A stretch of DNA of 43,153 nt, from positions 1 through 43,153 of the forward strand of contig CAZIMM010000012.1 of assembly GCA_964540415.1 (NCBI GenBank), written 5' to 3'. Positions within the stretch are counted from its first letter, which is position 1, and each line of letters opens with the position of its first letter. A program made the translations under genes and the position numbers. The notes under the pieces were generated by a model. That model searched no databases. It was given only the letters and a program-made list of their open reading frames with translations, and was not told the DNA's origin. This document shows, one piece after another, positions 25,456 through 33,147 of the stretch. This stretch comes from CAZIMM01 sp964540415. GTDB taxonomy: Bacteria > Bacillota > Clostridia > Oscillospirales > Acutalibacteraceae.

Positions 25456-26731
25456 TGCTTTTTCCTCTTATGTCAACGCTCCGGGCGTGTGCTTCAAGAC
25501 CCTCCGCGCGTGCGAAGCCGCTCACCATGCCGGCAACCCTGCCGAGAGCATCCTCGCTGTAGCTGATGAATGAGCTTTTTTTGACAAAATCGTCAACGCT
25601 CAGCGCACTGGAAAATCTTGCCGTGCCGAGGGTGGGCAGAACATGGTTGCTGCCCGCAAAATAATCGCCCAGTGCTTCGGGAGTGCTGCGCCCGAGAAAG
25701 ATGCTGCCCGCATTTTTGACTCTTCCTAGCAGCTCGAAAGGAGCGTCAACGCACAGCTCCAGATGCTCAGGAGCAATTGCATTCGAAATGTCAACCGCCT
25801 GTGCGAGACTGTCCGCAACAATGATTTTTCCGTTTGCGTCAATTGATGCGCGGGCAATTTCGGCGCGCGGCAGCAGGGGTATCTGCCGCTCCAGCTCCTC
25901 GGACACTCGCTGTGCAAGCTCACTGTCCGTGCAAATGAGAACGGCAGAGGCATTTTTGTCATGCTCCGCCTGGCTGAGCATGTCGGCGGCGAGGAAAGCG
26001 GGGTTTGAGTTGCCGTCCGACACAATCAGTATTTCGCTCGGGCCGGCAATCATGTCAATGGCGACAAGCCCGAAAACCCTGCGCTTTGCGCATGCAACAT
26101 AGATGTTGCCGGGCCCTACGATTTTGTCAACCTTCGGGATGCTTTCGGTGCCGTATGCCAGCGCCGCGACCGCCTGCGCTCCGCCGACGCGGAAAACCCT
26201 TGTCACTCCGGCAATCCGCGCCGCGGCGAGAATTTCGTTCGGAACTCTGCCGTCCCTGCCGGGAGGAGTGACCATGACAATTTCACTCACTCCCGCGATT
26301 TTTGCGGGAATTGCGTTCATGAGGACGCTTGAGGGGTAGCTCGCAGTGCCGCCCGGAACATAAATTCCGACCTTTTCAATCGGTGTAACGAGCTGACCGA
26401 GAACAACACCTGGGGTGTCGTTGATGATGTAGTTGGTTCTGACCTGCCTGCGGTGGAACGCCTCAATGTTGGCGGCGCTTGCGCGCAGAATCCGGGTGAA
26501 CTCCTCCCCGACGGTGTCACAAGCCGAGTCTATTTCAGCCTTGCCGACCTCAAGAGAGGAAAGAGCAACCCCGTCAAACCTCTGCGTGTAATCAAGCAGG
26601 GCGGAATCGCCGTTTTGTTTGACGGTTTCGATTATTTGCGCCACAACAGGCTCAACACTGTCGGTCGAACCGCTTTCTCCGCGGTAAAGCACTTCGTTGA
26701 GCGGTGTGCCGCTTCCGAGTATTTTTATCAA
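25448..26731 (-). CDS. hisD: HisD, histidinol dehydrogenase
   Basis: Zn2+- and NAD+-dependent four-electron oxidation of histidinol to histidine, the last step of the pathway. The 427-residue protein contains GVYVPGG-type sequence (GIYVPGGTASYPSSVLM), VGGAQAVAALAYGT, VGPGN, the zinc ligands in SQAEHD, and the catalytic pair in APEHLEL; near the C-terminus FAGSNHVLPT is also typical. The start is a TTG overlapping the hisG stop (TTGA), with GGGTG about 7 bases upstream. The reading frame is intact and its length is normal. Confidence 0.95.
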   Translation of the reverse strand: MIKILGSGTPLNEVLYRGESGSTDSVEPVVAQIIETVKQNGDSALLDYTQRFDGVALSSLEVGKAEIDSACDTVGEEFTRILRASAANIEAFHRRQVRTNYIINDTPGVVLGQLVTPIEKVGIYVPGGTASYPSSVLMNAIPAKIAGVSEIVMVTPPGRDGRVPNEILAAARIAGVTRVFRVGGAQAVAALAYGTESIPKVDKIVGPGNIYVACAKRRVFGLVAIDMIAGPSEILIVSDGNSNPAFLAADMLSQAEHDKNASAVLICTDSELAQRVSEELERQIPLLPRAEIARASIDANGKIIVADSLAQAVDISNAIAPEHLELCVDAPFELLGRVKNAGSIFLGRSTPEALGDYFAGSNHVLPTLGTARFSSALSVDDFVKKSSFISYSEDALGRVAGMVSGFARAEGLEAHARSVDIRGKSNE

Positions 26732-27345
26732 AGCTGTTCACCCAGCCTTTCCGCAATATCGTCAATGACGGCGCGCTTGAACCGGTAGCTGCTTTTGCAG
26801 GCAATCAGTCTCGCGCTGATGGGAACAATTTTTGTTGTTACGCCGAGATCGTTTTCCTTGAGCGTCGTGCCCGTTTCCACAATGTCCACAATAACATCGG
26901 ACAGCCCGACAATCGGTGCCAGTTCAATGCTGCCGTTGAGCTTGATTATCTCAATCCGGCGGTTGAGCGAGGCATAATAGGTTTGGGCAATGTGCGGATA
27001 TTTTGTGGCGACGCGCAGCGGCAGGGCGGTATCCTCAACCCAGCCGTTTTTCGCCGCAACGGCAACAGAGCATTTGCCCAGCTTCAGGTCGAGCAGCTCA
27101 TAGACATCCGGCTCGCCCTCGAGCAGAATATCCTTGCCGACAACGCCGATGTCCGCCGCGCCGTGCTCAACATAAATTGCAACGTCCGTCGGCTTAACGA
27201 GGAGATATCTCACGCCCTTTTCGGGGCTTTCAAACACAAGGCGGCGGTTGTCCTCGTCCATTGCGGGGCAATCGTAACCAATTTTGGAAAAAAGCTTGTA
27301 TACCTTATCGCCCAAACGGCCTTTCGGCAAAGCTACGTTCAGCAT
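26728..27345 (-). CDS. hisG: HisG, ATP phosphoribosyltransferase, short form
   Basis: Condenses ATP and PRPP, the committed step of histidine synthesis. At 205 residues it is the short HisGS type, lacking the C-terminal regulatory domain, and therefore needs HisZ, which is encoded directly upstream. Motifs are VALPKGRLG at the N-terminus, YLLVKPTDV, ADIGVVGKD and the PRPP loop IVDIVETGTTLKEN. The ATG at 27345 with AAGGA upstream is preferred over a TTG at 27351. It overlaps hisZ by 7 bases and hisD by 4 bases. Confidence 0.95.
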   Translation of the reverse strand: MLNVALPKGRLGDKVYKLFSKIGYDCPAMDEDNRRLVFESPEKGVRYLLVKPTDVAIYVEHGAADIGVVGKDILLEGEPDVYELLDLKLGKCSVAVAAKNGWVEDTALPLRVATKYPHIAQTYYASLNRRIEIIKLNGSIELAPIVGLSDVIVDIVETGTTLKENDLGVTTKIVPISARLIACKSSYRFKRAVIDDIAERLGEQL

Positions 27346-28460
27346 GAGCAACCGTCCTTCCCGCGGATTGAATCAATTGTGCAAATGCGGCCGGCTCTGA
27401 TTTCGGGAGGAACTGCTTTTTCGGCGCGTACACTGCCGCAGGTTCCGAGAAGCTCTTTGACAGCAAGTGCAACCTCGTCCGCCGGAGCGTCGCCGTAAAT
27501 GAGCAGAGTGTCCACATCGTAATCGGTGTCCTCCCGCAGGGCTCTGTCCAGTTCACCGAGATAAAGCGCAAAGCCGAGAGCACCCTGCTTTTTGCCGAAG
27601 CGGCTCATCAGACGGTCATATCTGCCGCCGGAAAGCACCGCGCGCGGCGCACCCTTGATGTAGCCGTTGAAAACAATGCCGTTATAATAATCAAGGTCAT
27701 TGACCACGGAAAAATCAAGCATAACATTTGCTTCACAGCCCGATGCCTTCAGAGTTCCGGCAAGACGGCGGAGCTCGTCAATTGCAAGGGCGCAATCAGC
27801 GTTGAGTGAATAGCCGGAGAGCTCTGCAACAGCCGTGGCTATCGGATCGCAAAAAGAGGAGAGAGAACAAAGCAGCTCCGTGCTGTTTTCATCCAGCCCC
27901 GCGCTCTGCGCAAGCTCCAGCAGCAGCCCGCGGTTTTTCTGCCCGCACGCCTCAAGCACACGCGCGCCGTCAAGCCCGAGAGCGGCGGAAAAGCTTTCAA
28001 CAAGCCCCAGATGGCTGAGACTCAGCACATATCTGCCGCCCACAGCCTCCAGACTCCGCACCGCAAGCCCGACAACCTCCGCCTGTGCATAGCCGGTGTC
28101 CGCACCGATGCATTCAAGCCCTATCTGGTTGATTTCAACGTATTCCCCGCCGCCGAAGCTAAGTCGGAACACGTTTTCAATGTAGTAAAGCTTCTCGGTC
28201 TCCCTTTCGTCGGAGACATTTTTGACGATGCTCATCGTCACGTCCGGCTTGAGAGCCATCAGCCTGCCGTTGAGGTCGGTGAAGGTGATGATGCCCTCGC
28301 TTTTGAGAAAGCTTTTGTTTTCGCGGTACATATCATAGGGCTCAAGCGCGCTCATGCGGTATTTTGAATAACCGAAACGCTCATAAAGCCGGCTGAGAGA
28401 CAGCGGTATGCGCTCCTCGGGAGGAAAAGAATTAAAATCAAAATTATTTTTCGGAAGCAC
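27339..28460 (-). CDS. hisZ: HisZ, regulatory subunit of ATP phosphoribosyltransferase
   Basis: HisZ is a histidyl-tRNA synthetase-like protein without aminoacylation activity; it binds histidine and activates and feedback-inhibits short HisG. The 373-residue protein has the class II synthetase core: motif-2-like LKPDVTMSIV and YYIENVFR, EINQIGLECIG, and the motif-3-like SGGRYDRLMSRFG. The anticodon-binding domain of true HisRS is absent, as expected. The start is GTG at 28460 with AAAGGAG upstream. It is the first gene of the his operon, downstream of a promoter with an 11-bp inverted repeat. Confidence 0.93.
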   Translation of the reverse strand: MLPKNNFDFNSFPPEERIPLSLSRLYERFGYSKYRMSALEPYDMYRENKSFLKSEGIITFTDLNGRLMALKPDVTMSIVKNVSDERETEKLYYIENVFRLSFGGGEYVEINQIGLECIGADTGYAQAEVVGLAVRSLEAVGGRYVLSLSHLGLVESFSAALGLDGARVLEACGQKNRGLLLELAQSAGLDENSTELLCSLSSFCDPIATAVAELSGYSLNADCALAIDELRRLAGTLKASGCEANVMLDFSVVNDLDYYNGIVFNGYIKGAPRAVLSGGRYDRLMSRFGKKQGALGFALYLGELDRALREDTDYDVDTLLIYGDAPADEVALAVKELLGTCGSVRAEKAVPPEIRAGRICTIDSIRGKDGCSC

Positions 28461-28522
28461 TTCTTTGCTCCTTTCAAAGGTCGGTTCGGTGAAAAAGACG
28501 ATTTTTCGCCTGTGTGAGGTGC

Positions 28523-28551
28523 ATTATATCATACTTTAGCGTAGTAGTCAA
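28523..28551 (-). promoter_or_regulatory. Promoter of the his operon
   Basis: Minus strand: TTGACT (28551-28546), 17 bases, TATAAT (28528-28523), expected start near 28516. The leader of about 56 bases is far too short for a histidine T-box. Control is more likely through the overlapping inverted repeat. Confidence 0.85.
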
Positions 28552-28568
28552 GTAGCACGCTAAAGTAT
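28531..28568. promoter_or_regulatory. 11-bp inverted repeat overlapping the his promoter (putative operator)
   Basis: ATACTTTAGCG (28531-28541) and CGCTAAAGTAT (28558-28568) are perfect inverted arms 16 bases apart. One arm lies in the promoter spacer and the other upstream of the -35, so a bound dimer would cover the -35 box. A third AAAGTAT at 28572-28578 lies one helical turn on, just before the -35 of the divergent gene. The repressor is not identified; a TrpR-family HisR/YerC-type regulator is one possibility. Confidence 0.7.
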
Positions 28569-28583
28569 ACGAAAGTATTTTAT

Positions 28584-28612
28584 TTGACAAGCAAGTTCAA
28601 TTGTGGTAATCT
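28584..28612 (+). promoter_or_regulatory. Divergent promoter for the AhpD/CMD-like gene
   Basis: TTGACA (28584-28589), 17 bases, TAATCT (28607-28612), preceded by TGG, which fits an extended -10. The -10 hexamer itself is weak. It lies beside the operator-like repeats shared with the his promoter. Confidence 0.6.
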
Positions 28613-28645
28613 ATGGTTAGAATATTATATACTATGGAGGCAGTT

Positions 28646-29164
28646 ATGGCAAGGGTTTCTCAAATTGATTATGATTCGGCTTCCGAAGAAGTGCGCCGCG
28701 CGCACGACGAGCACCTGAAAATCGGAAAAATGACCAACATGAAGCGCACATTGCTCAACAATGTTCCCTCTTTCAAGGCACTCATGGAATGGTATACTCT
28801 GCGGGACGAGGCGGCGAAGTTTCTCACCCCGCTGGACATAAACCTTTTTTGTTACGCCATCTCAGCGGAAAACGACTGCCTGATTTGCTCGAGCTTTTTC
28901 AGAAAAATTCTCCGCGATGAGGGAATAGATTTTGAAAACTTTTCTTTCACCCGCGTTGAGCAGGCGCTCATTTCCTACGGTAGGAGTCTTGTTGATGCTC
29001 CGCATGAAATTGACGATGAGCAGTTTGACGAGCTGCGGGAGTTTTTCAACGAGGAACAGCTGGTTGTTCTCACCTCTTTCGGCGCGATAATGATTGCAAC
29101 CAACCTCATCAATACGGCGCTCCGGGTTGAGCTTGACGGGTATCTTGACGGTTACAGGGCATAG
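28646..29164 (+). CDS. AhpD/carboxymuconolactone decarboxylase-like CxxC protein
   Basis: A 172-residue protein; the start at 28646 has GGAGG (28636-28640) 5 bases upstream, which is better than the start at 28613. The helical AhpD-like core contains AENDCLICSSFF, placing the redox CxxC of the family, but the His three residues after the second Cys in AhpD is Phe here. Family members are alkylhydroperoxidases, disulfide reductases or decarboxylases. The missing proton-relay His argues against classical AhpD peroxidase activity. The gene is divergent from hisZ and may share its operator, and is followed by a hairpin before the lipase gene. The exact reaction is unknown. Confidence 0.75.
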   Translation: MARVSQIDYDSASEEVRRAHDEHLKIGKMTNMKRTLLNNVPSFKALMEWYTLRDEAAKFLTPLDINLFCYAISAENDCLICSSFFRKILRDEGIDFENFSFTRVEQALISYGRSLVDAPHEIDDEQFDELREFFNEEQLVVLTSFGAIMIATNLINTALRVELDGYLDGYRA

Positions 29165-29171
29165 TCTTCTT

Positions 29172-29201
29172 CGGGCGCGGCGATGAATTTCGCGGCGCCC
29201 G
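29172..29201 (+). terminator. GC-rich hairpin after the AhpD-like gene
   Basis: CGGGCGC (29172-29178) pairs with GCGCCCG (29195-29201), with a further 3-bp inner stem after one mismatch. TAAAATATTTT follows. It is a plausible but imperfect intrinsic terminator. Confidence 0.55.
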
Positions 29202-29232
29202 TAAAATATTTTCGGAAAAGGGTGTGTGGTTT

Positions 29233-30513
29233 ATGAAGCTTTTCAGACGTGTGATATCCTGCTTCGTCATGGTGACAATGATCGTCTGTATGCTCGGCAC
29301 TGCCGCGTCGGCACAGACGGAAGCCGTGCCACAGCAGGGCTGCACTTATGTTCTGGTTCACGGCCTTTTCGGCTGGGGCAGCGGTGAAGGTCTCAACAAC
29401 CTGATGCCGTATTGGGGTGCAACCTCCGGCAGTATTGCGGACAAGCTCCGTGAAAAAGGTTACAGCTGCGTTGAAGCGTCGGTCGGTCCTTTCTCGAGTG
29501 CGTGGGACAGAGCCTGTGAGCTTTATGCCCAGCTCACCGGAACAAGGGTGGATTACGGCAAGGCTCATTCGGAAAAGCACGGCCACCTTCGTTACGGAAG
29601 GACTTACACAGAGCCGATGATAGAAAACTGGGGAGGAAGGGACGCTGACGGAAAAACCGTGAAGGTGAACCTTGTCGGCCACAGCTTCGGCGGGCCGACG
29701 GTCCGTATGCTTGCAAGCCTAATGGCATACGGCAGTGCGGAAGAACTTGCCGTAACGCAGCAGGATGACATTTCTCCGCTTTTCACGGGCGGCAAGGCGC
29801 AGTATATCAACTCCGTCACGGCGATTTGCTCACCGAACAACGGCTCCACTCTCTTTTATGATTTTGAGCGGCTGGGGCTGAAAAAGTTTATTATGTATTT
29901 GTCTTATTCATATGCAGCTGTTCTCGGCAGGTCGAGGTTCAACGGCTTTGTGGATTTTCACCTTGAACAGTTCGGACTGACCTATATCCCCGGCGAGACC
30001 TCGGACAGTGACGTGCTGCTTGCTTTCAAAAAGCTTGTTGACCGGAATACGGACAGCGCTTATGCCGAGCTTTCCCCTGAGGGCGCGGCACAGAACAATG
30101 CGATGATAAAACTCAGCCCGGAGATATACTATTTTTCCTACGCTTATCAGACAACCAAGGAAAGCAGTCTCACGGGTTATCAGGTGCCTATTCCCTCAAC
30201 CTTCCTGCTTCTGCGCGTTTTTGCAAGAATGATGGGCGACTACAACACACCTCACACTGAGCCTTACATTATTGACGAAACATGGCAGCCGAACGACGGC
30301 TTGGTGAATGTTGTGTCCGCACACCATCCGTTCGGCGAAAGCTGGAAGGACTATTCGGCGGATGATGTAGTTCCCGGCATCTGGAATGTGATGCCTCTGC
30401 GCACCGGTGACCACGGCGCTCCTGTGGGTGTGTTCACAAGAGGAAAAAAGGTGATGTCCCTTTATGACGAGCTGACGCAAATCATTGAGGGGCCGGAAAT
30501 AATTCAGAACTGA
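29233..30513 (+). CDS. Secreted triacylglycerol lipase, family I.5-like
   Basis: An exported alpha/beta-hydrolase of 426 residues. A signal peptide occupies about residues 1-27 (ending TAASA). The oxyanion region is YVLVHGLFGWG. The nucleophile Ser is in GHSFGG near residue 151, the acid is the Asp of NDGLVN near 354, and the His is in GDHGAP near 394. The zinc-loop segment KAHSEKHGHLRYGRTY matches the Geobacillus/Staphylococcus lipase family (I.5), where these His residues bind Zn2+. The likely substrates are extracellular acylglycerols. The ATG at 29233 is preferred over a GTG at 29224. Its end overlaps the convergent membrane-protein gene by 32 bases. Confidence 0.9.
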   Translation: MKLFRRVISCFVMVTMIVCMLGTAASAQTEAVPQQGCTYVLVHGLFGWGSGEGLNNLMPYWGATSGSIADKLREKGYSCVEASVGPFSSAWDRACELYAQLTGTRVDYGKAHSEKHGHLRYGRTYTEPMIENWGGRDADGKTVKVNLVGHSFGGPTVRMLASLMAYGSAEELAVTQQDDISPLFTGGKAQYINSVTAICSPNNGSTLFYDFERLGLKKFIMYLSYSYAAVLGRSRFNGFVDFHLEQFGLTYIPGETSDSDVLLAFKKLVDRNTDSAYAELSPEGAAQNNAMIKLSPEIYYFSYAYQTTKESSLTGYQVPIPSTFLLLRVFARMMGDYNTPHTEPYIIDETWQPNDGLVNVVSAHHPFGESWKDYSADDVVPGIWNVMPLRTGDHGAPVGVFTRGKKVMSLYDELTQIIEGPEIIQN

Positions 30514-31243
30514 CCGCGGACGGGAAAACAACAGAGTGTGCGCGAATCGCACAGGACTGCTTGTAATATCCCCAGACAGACGGGAGGGGAAGAACGAGCA
30601 GACACGGTATGAGCCACGGCAGAAAGCTCAATTTGAACACCGCGAATGAAAGACAGCGTGCGTCCATAAGACGTGCGCTTGTTTTTATTGTCTCCCTCGC
30701 CGAAAGCCTTTTTTCACCCGCGAGCAGCCATATGCAAAGAGCATACCGTTGAACCGCAACAAAATATACCCCCAGTCCGACAAGCAGAAGAAGCAGTGAA
30801 AAGCCCGAGAGAATGAGAAAAACCGAAAGCGGACAGCCGCGGTAAAGCATCAGCAGGGCGCACGCGGCGGTCGCCGCAAAGGGCAGCTCAAACAGGCACA
30901 GCCACGCAGTACGAAGCACAAACAGCAGTGTGCGCGCACGGAATTCACGCAGAATTGCCGCCGTTCCGGGGAATGGAGTTTTAGAGGGATTTCCGCACGC
31001 CGCCCGCCAGAACCTTCGGTTGTTGCGCAGTGCTGTCGCGCAGAAAACCAGGCGGAAGCACAACGCCGCCGCGCAGACAAAAATCAGCGGCACAACCGAG
31101 GGCAGGCCGGAGAGCAGAACCGCCGCCGCAGCCGAAAAAGGAGCCTGCCAAACAAAAAATGCCGTTGCAGACATTGCGTACACGCCCGCGGTGCAGCCGA
31201 GAAGTCGAGCACGCGCCGAAACCTTTATTTCCGCATTTTTCAA
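30482..31243 (-). CDS. Multi-pass membrane protein, possibly DUF975-like
   Basis: A 253-residue hydrophobic protein with about five or six membrane segments and a cytoplasmic-looking KTSARLMDARCLSFAVFKLSFLPWL stretch (split motif: TSARLMDARC then FKLSFLPWLI). That last region recalls DUF975-type integral membrane proteins, but I am not certain of the family. The start is a TTG at 31243 that lies inside the T-run of a hairpin (31249-31296); no normal ribosome site is visible, so the true start may be a later GTG or ATG (for example the Met in AMSATAFF). The gene lies downstream of the lipoprotein gene on the same strand. Confidence 0.6.
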   Translation of the reverse strand: MKNAEIKVSARARLLGCTAGVYAMSATAFFVWQAPFSAAAAVLLSGLPSVVPLIFVCAAALCFRLVFCATALRNNRRFWRAACGNPSKTPFPGTAAILREFRARTLLFVLRTAWLCLFELPFAATAACALLMLYRGCPLSVFLILSGFSLLLLLVGLGVYFVAVQRYALCIWLLAGEKRLSARETIKTSARLMDARCLSFAVFKLSFLPWLIPCLLVLPLPSVWGYYKQSCAIRAHSVVFPSAVSSELFPAPQ

Positions 31244-31296
31244 AAAAACACCGCCCGTTTCGTCAATAATAACAGTATTGACAAAAACAGGCGGTG
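31242..31296 (-). terminator. Long imperfect hairpin with T-run after the lipoprotein gene
   Basis: On the minus strand CACCGCC...GGCGGTG (31296-31249) is followed by seven T residues (31248-31242). The stem continues imperfectly to about 19 bp. It fits an intrinsic terminator of the lipoprotein gene but also abuts the start of the next gene, so partial read-through or attenuation is possible. Confidence 0.75.
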
Positions 31297-31309
31297 ATAG
31301 GCATTTTGC

Positions 31310-32215
31310 TCAGCGGTTTTTGAGCAGATAAAATTCAGCATCTCCCTGCGTCAGATCCGCTTCGGCGGCACTCGTTTTGCCGCTCGGGTCGGTGAAAAGA
31401 GAAAAACCTTCGGGCGGAGTGAAGCTGAAAAGCGCCTGATCGTCAATTTGGTACGTTTGTGTTTTGCCGTCGCGGCGGAGCGTAACGGTTCGCAGGTTTT
31501 CGGATTTTTTGAGATTATAGACATATTCGGGCAGATCAAACGCGTCATCGGAATAATCATAAAGCTTTTTCATAATCCGTTGTTCCGAATCGCCGTTCAC
31601 GGCGAACGCTTCAATTTTGCTCAGCTCATTTGTGTCGGCATTGCAGGTGTAAACAAACTTCACCGAGGAATATTCCCCGAGATCGGGGATATAATCCGAA
31701 AAAGCCGCAGTCTGACTGTCTTTTTTCAGCTCGGTTGTAAGTACGCCGTTCTGCCCGTCAACAGCGGAGGAAAGCTGTTTTTCGTTCTGAAAAAATGAAA
31801 ACACGTTTTTCCCCCACTTGCTCACATAATCTGCCGAACTGTCGTCAAGCATAAGATTGATGTGAAAGCGGTTGTCGGCAGAATCAAAAATATATGTCAT
31901 ATTATCTTCTGTGTATTCAACATAACCGTCGGAGGTTTCGCGACCCATGGCGTTCGTCTCACCGTCGGAATATGTGATGCTTGACGTGGAATAATAATCT
32001 GTGCCCGTGGAGTCATAATATATAGTGTTGGTTGAAATGTTTTTATGCGCGGCGAGCAGGGACTCAAGCGAGTTTGCCTGTGCCACACTTTCAATTGACG
32101 GAGGATTTGTTCCGGAAGCCGGCAAGGTGTCCGATTGATCTTCTTGTCCGTCAGTGCCGCATGAGCAAAGCATCAGGCAGATCAGAAACAGCGGCAGGGC
32201 TTTGAAAAATTTCAT
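31310..32215 (-). CDS. Lipoprotein of unknown function
   Basis: A 301-residue lipoprotein. The N-terminus is MKFFKALPLFLICLMLCSCG, with a lipobox around Cys17 (LMLC) or Cys19 (LCSC). A low-complexity Ser/Thr/Asp linker follows, then a mixed alpha/beta body with repeated Tyr/Asp-rich strands (TGTDYYSTSSITYSDGE). The pattern of beta strands (STGTDYYS..., YVEYTEDN, TYIFD, FVYTC) recalls LolA/LppX-like folds, but no family is recognised with confidence. GGAG lies about 9 bases before the ATG. It appears to be transcribed alone and to end at the hairpin at 31249-31296. Confidence 0.75.
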   Translation of the reverse strand: MKFFKALPLFLICLMLCSCGTDGQEDQSDTLPASGTNPPSIESVAQANSLESLLAAHKNISTNTIYYDSTGTDYYSTSSITYSDGETNAMGRETSDGYVEYTEDNMTYIFDSADNRFHINLMLDDSSADYVSKWGKNVFSFFQNEKQLSSAVDGQNGVLTTELKKDSQTAAFSDYIPDLGEYSSVKFVYTCNADTNELSKIEAFAVNGDSEQRIMKKLYDYSDDAFDLPEYVYNLKKSENLRTVTLRRDGKTQTYQIDDQALFSFTPPEGFSLFTDPSGKTSAAEADLTQGDAEFYLLKNR

Positions 32216-32385
32216 TTTTTGTCACTCCGTTTTCATTGCTGATATAAACATCTACAGCTTATCACATTTGAAAGCTCCATGCAAATGAAATCAAATTTTT
32301 CCGAAAAAATTTTTTGCGGCGGGACGTATATTCATTTCGAATCGGGCAGACAATAGCATCAACGCTTCACATCGGGGGGGAAAAT

Positions 32386-32613
32386 ATGCTGGATAAAATT
32401 TCATTGGTACTCGTAATTATCGGTGCGCTCAACTGGGGTAGTATCGGACTGTTTAAATTTGACATTGTCGCATGGATATTCGGCGGTCAAAGCGCGATTC
32501 TCAGCCGCATAATCTATACGCTGGTCGCTCTTGCCGGCATCTGGTGCATATCGCTGCTTTTCAGAGAAAACGCCGTAGAGGTGAATAATTCTGTCGGCGG
32601 GAATGACGAGTAA
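32386..32613 (+). CDS. DUF378 family small membrane protein
   Basis: A 75-residue protein with two membrane helices. It has the family pattern LVLVIIGALNWGSIGLF, then a short loop WIFGG and a second helix IIYTLVALAGIWCISLLF. The start at 32386 follows a run of G residues (32374-32380) that serves as the ribosome site; an upstream TTG at 32314 is not supported. The biological role of DUF378 is unknown. It is followed at once by a terminator-like hairpin. Confidence 0.85.
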   Translation: MLDKISLVLVIIGALNWGSIGLFKFDIVAWIFGGQSAILSRIIYTLVALAGIWCISLLFRENAVEVNNSVGGNDE

Positions 32614-32631
32614 AAAGGCAAAAAAAAATGA

Positions 32632-32668
32632 GTCAAGCGATGCAATTTTTACTGCATTGCTTGACTTT
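32632..32668 (+). terminator. Terminator of the DUF378 gene
   Basis: GTCAAGCGATGCA (32632-32644) pairs with TGCATTGCTTGAC (32653-32665), 13 bp with one G-T pair and an 8-base loop, followed by a T-rich run. The 3' arm contains the TTGACT used as -35 by the next promoter. Confidence 0.8.
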
Positions 32669-32689
32669 AGTTTATTTATATTATAATAT
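32661..32689 (+). promoter_or_regulatory. Putative promoter of the XRE regulator
   Basis: TTGACT (32661-32666) followed by AT-rich sequence with TAATAT (32684-32689) at 17 bases, or TATAAT (32682-32687) at 15 bases. The -35 lies inside the terminator stem of the preceding gene. Confidence 0.55.
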
Positions 32690-32721
32690 ATATATGACGA
32701 ATATGAAAGGAGAATTGAGAA

Positions 32722-33090
32722 TTGCTTAAAGACAATTTCAAAAGAATCAGAATAAAACATAAGCTCACTCAAACCCAGGTTGCGGAGCTGCTCGGGGTTT
32801 CGCGCTCAACATATACATACTATGAAACCGGCAGATTTGAGCCGAGTGCGGATACATTCAAAAAACTTGTAAAAATTTACTCCTGTTCCGCCGATGACCT
32901 GCTCGGAACAAACCAAAACAAACAGCTGAGCGTCAGTTCGGAATCACCAGAATATGTTTCCGGAAATCCGGCTGCCTCTTTATCAAAGGATGAAGCAATG
33001 CTGTTGGGATATTTTCGAAGCGTGAAAAACCCTGAAAAAATTCTCGAGTTTTCCGAAAAACTCTTCAACGAGGAAAACGGGCAGGACTGA
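32722..33090 (+). CDS. XRE-family transcriptional regulator
   Basis: A 122-residue protein with an N-terminal helix-turn-helix of the XRE/Cro type (residues about 5-60: FKRIRIKHKLTQTQVAELLG then SRSTYTYYETGR). The C-terminal tail ends in a short helix that may mediate dimerisation (DEAMLLGYFRSV). The start is a TTG; AAGGAG (32707-32712) precedes it with 9-base spacing. It lies at the 3' end of the phage-derived cassette and is convergent with it. It could be a regulator of that cassette or an unrelated neighbour. Confidence 0.85.
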   Translation: MLKDNFKRIRIKHKLTQTQVAELLGVSRSTYTYYETGRFEPSADTFKKLVKIYSCSADDLLGTNQNKQLSVSSESPEYVSGNPAASLSKDEAMLLGYFRSVKNPEKILEFSEKLFNEENGQD

Positions 33091-33100
33091 TTGAAAAAGT

Positions 33101-33147
33101 GTACCGTCGGGTGAGCTGTTGCCGCCCGACGGTACTTTTATTTTATT
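33101..33147. terminator. Bidirectional terminator between XRE gene and holin
   Basis: GTACCGTCGGG (33101-33111) and CCCGACGGTAC (33125-33135) form a perfect 11-bp stem followed by TTTTATTTTATT. An A-rich stretch (TTGAAAAAGT) flanks the other side, so it can serve both convergent transcripts. It closes the lysis cassette. Confidence 0.88.

Noticed and set aside
28461..28530. Histidine T-box leader
   Set aside because: The leader between the his promoter and hisZ is about 56 bases and lacks T-box structure.
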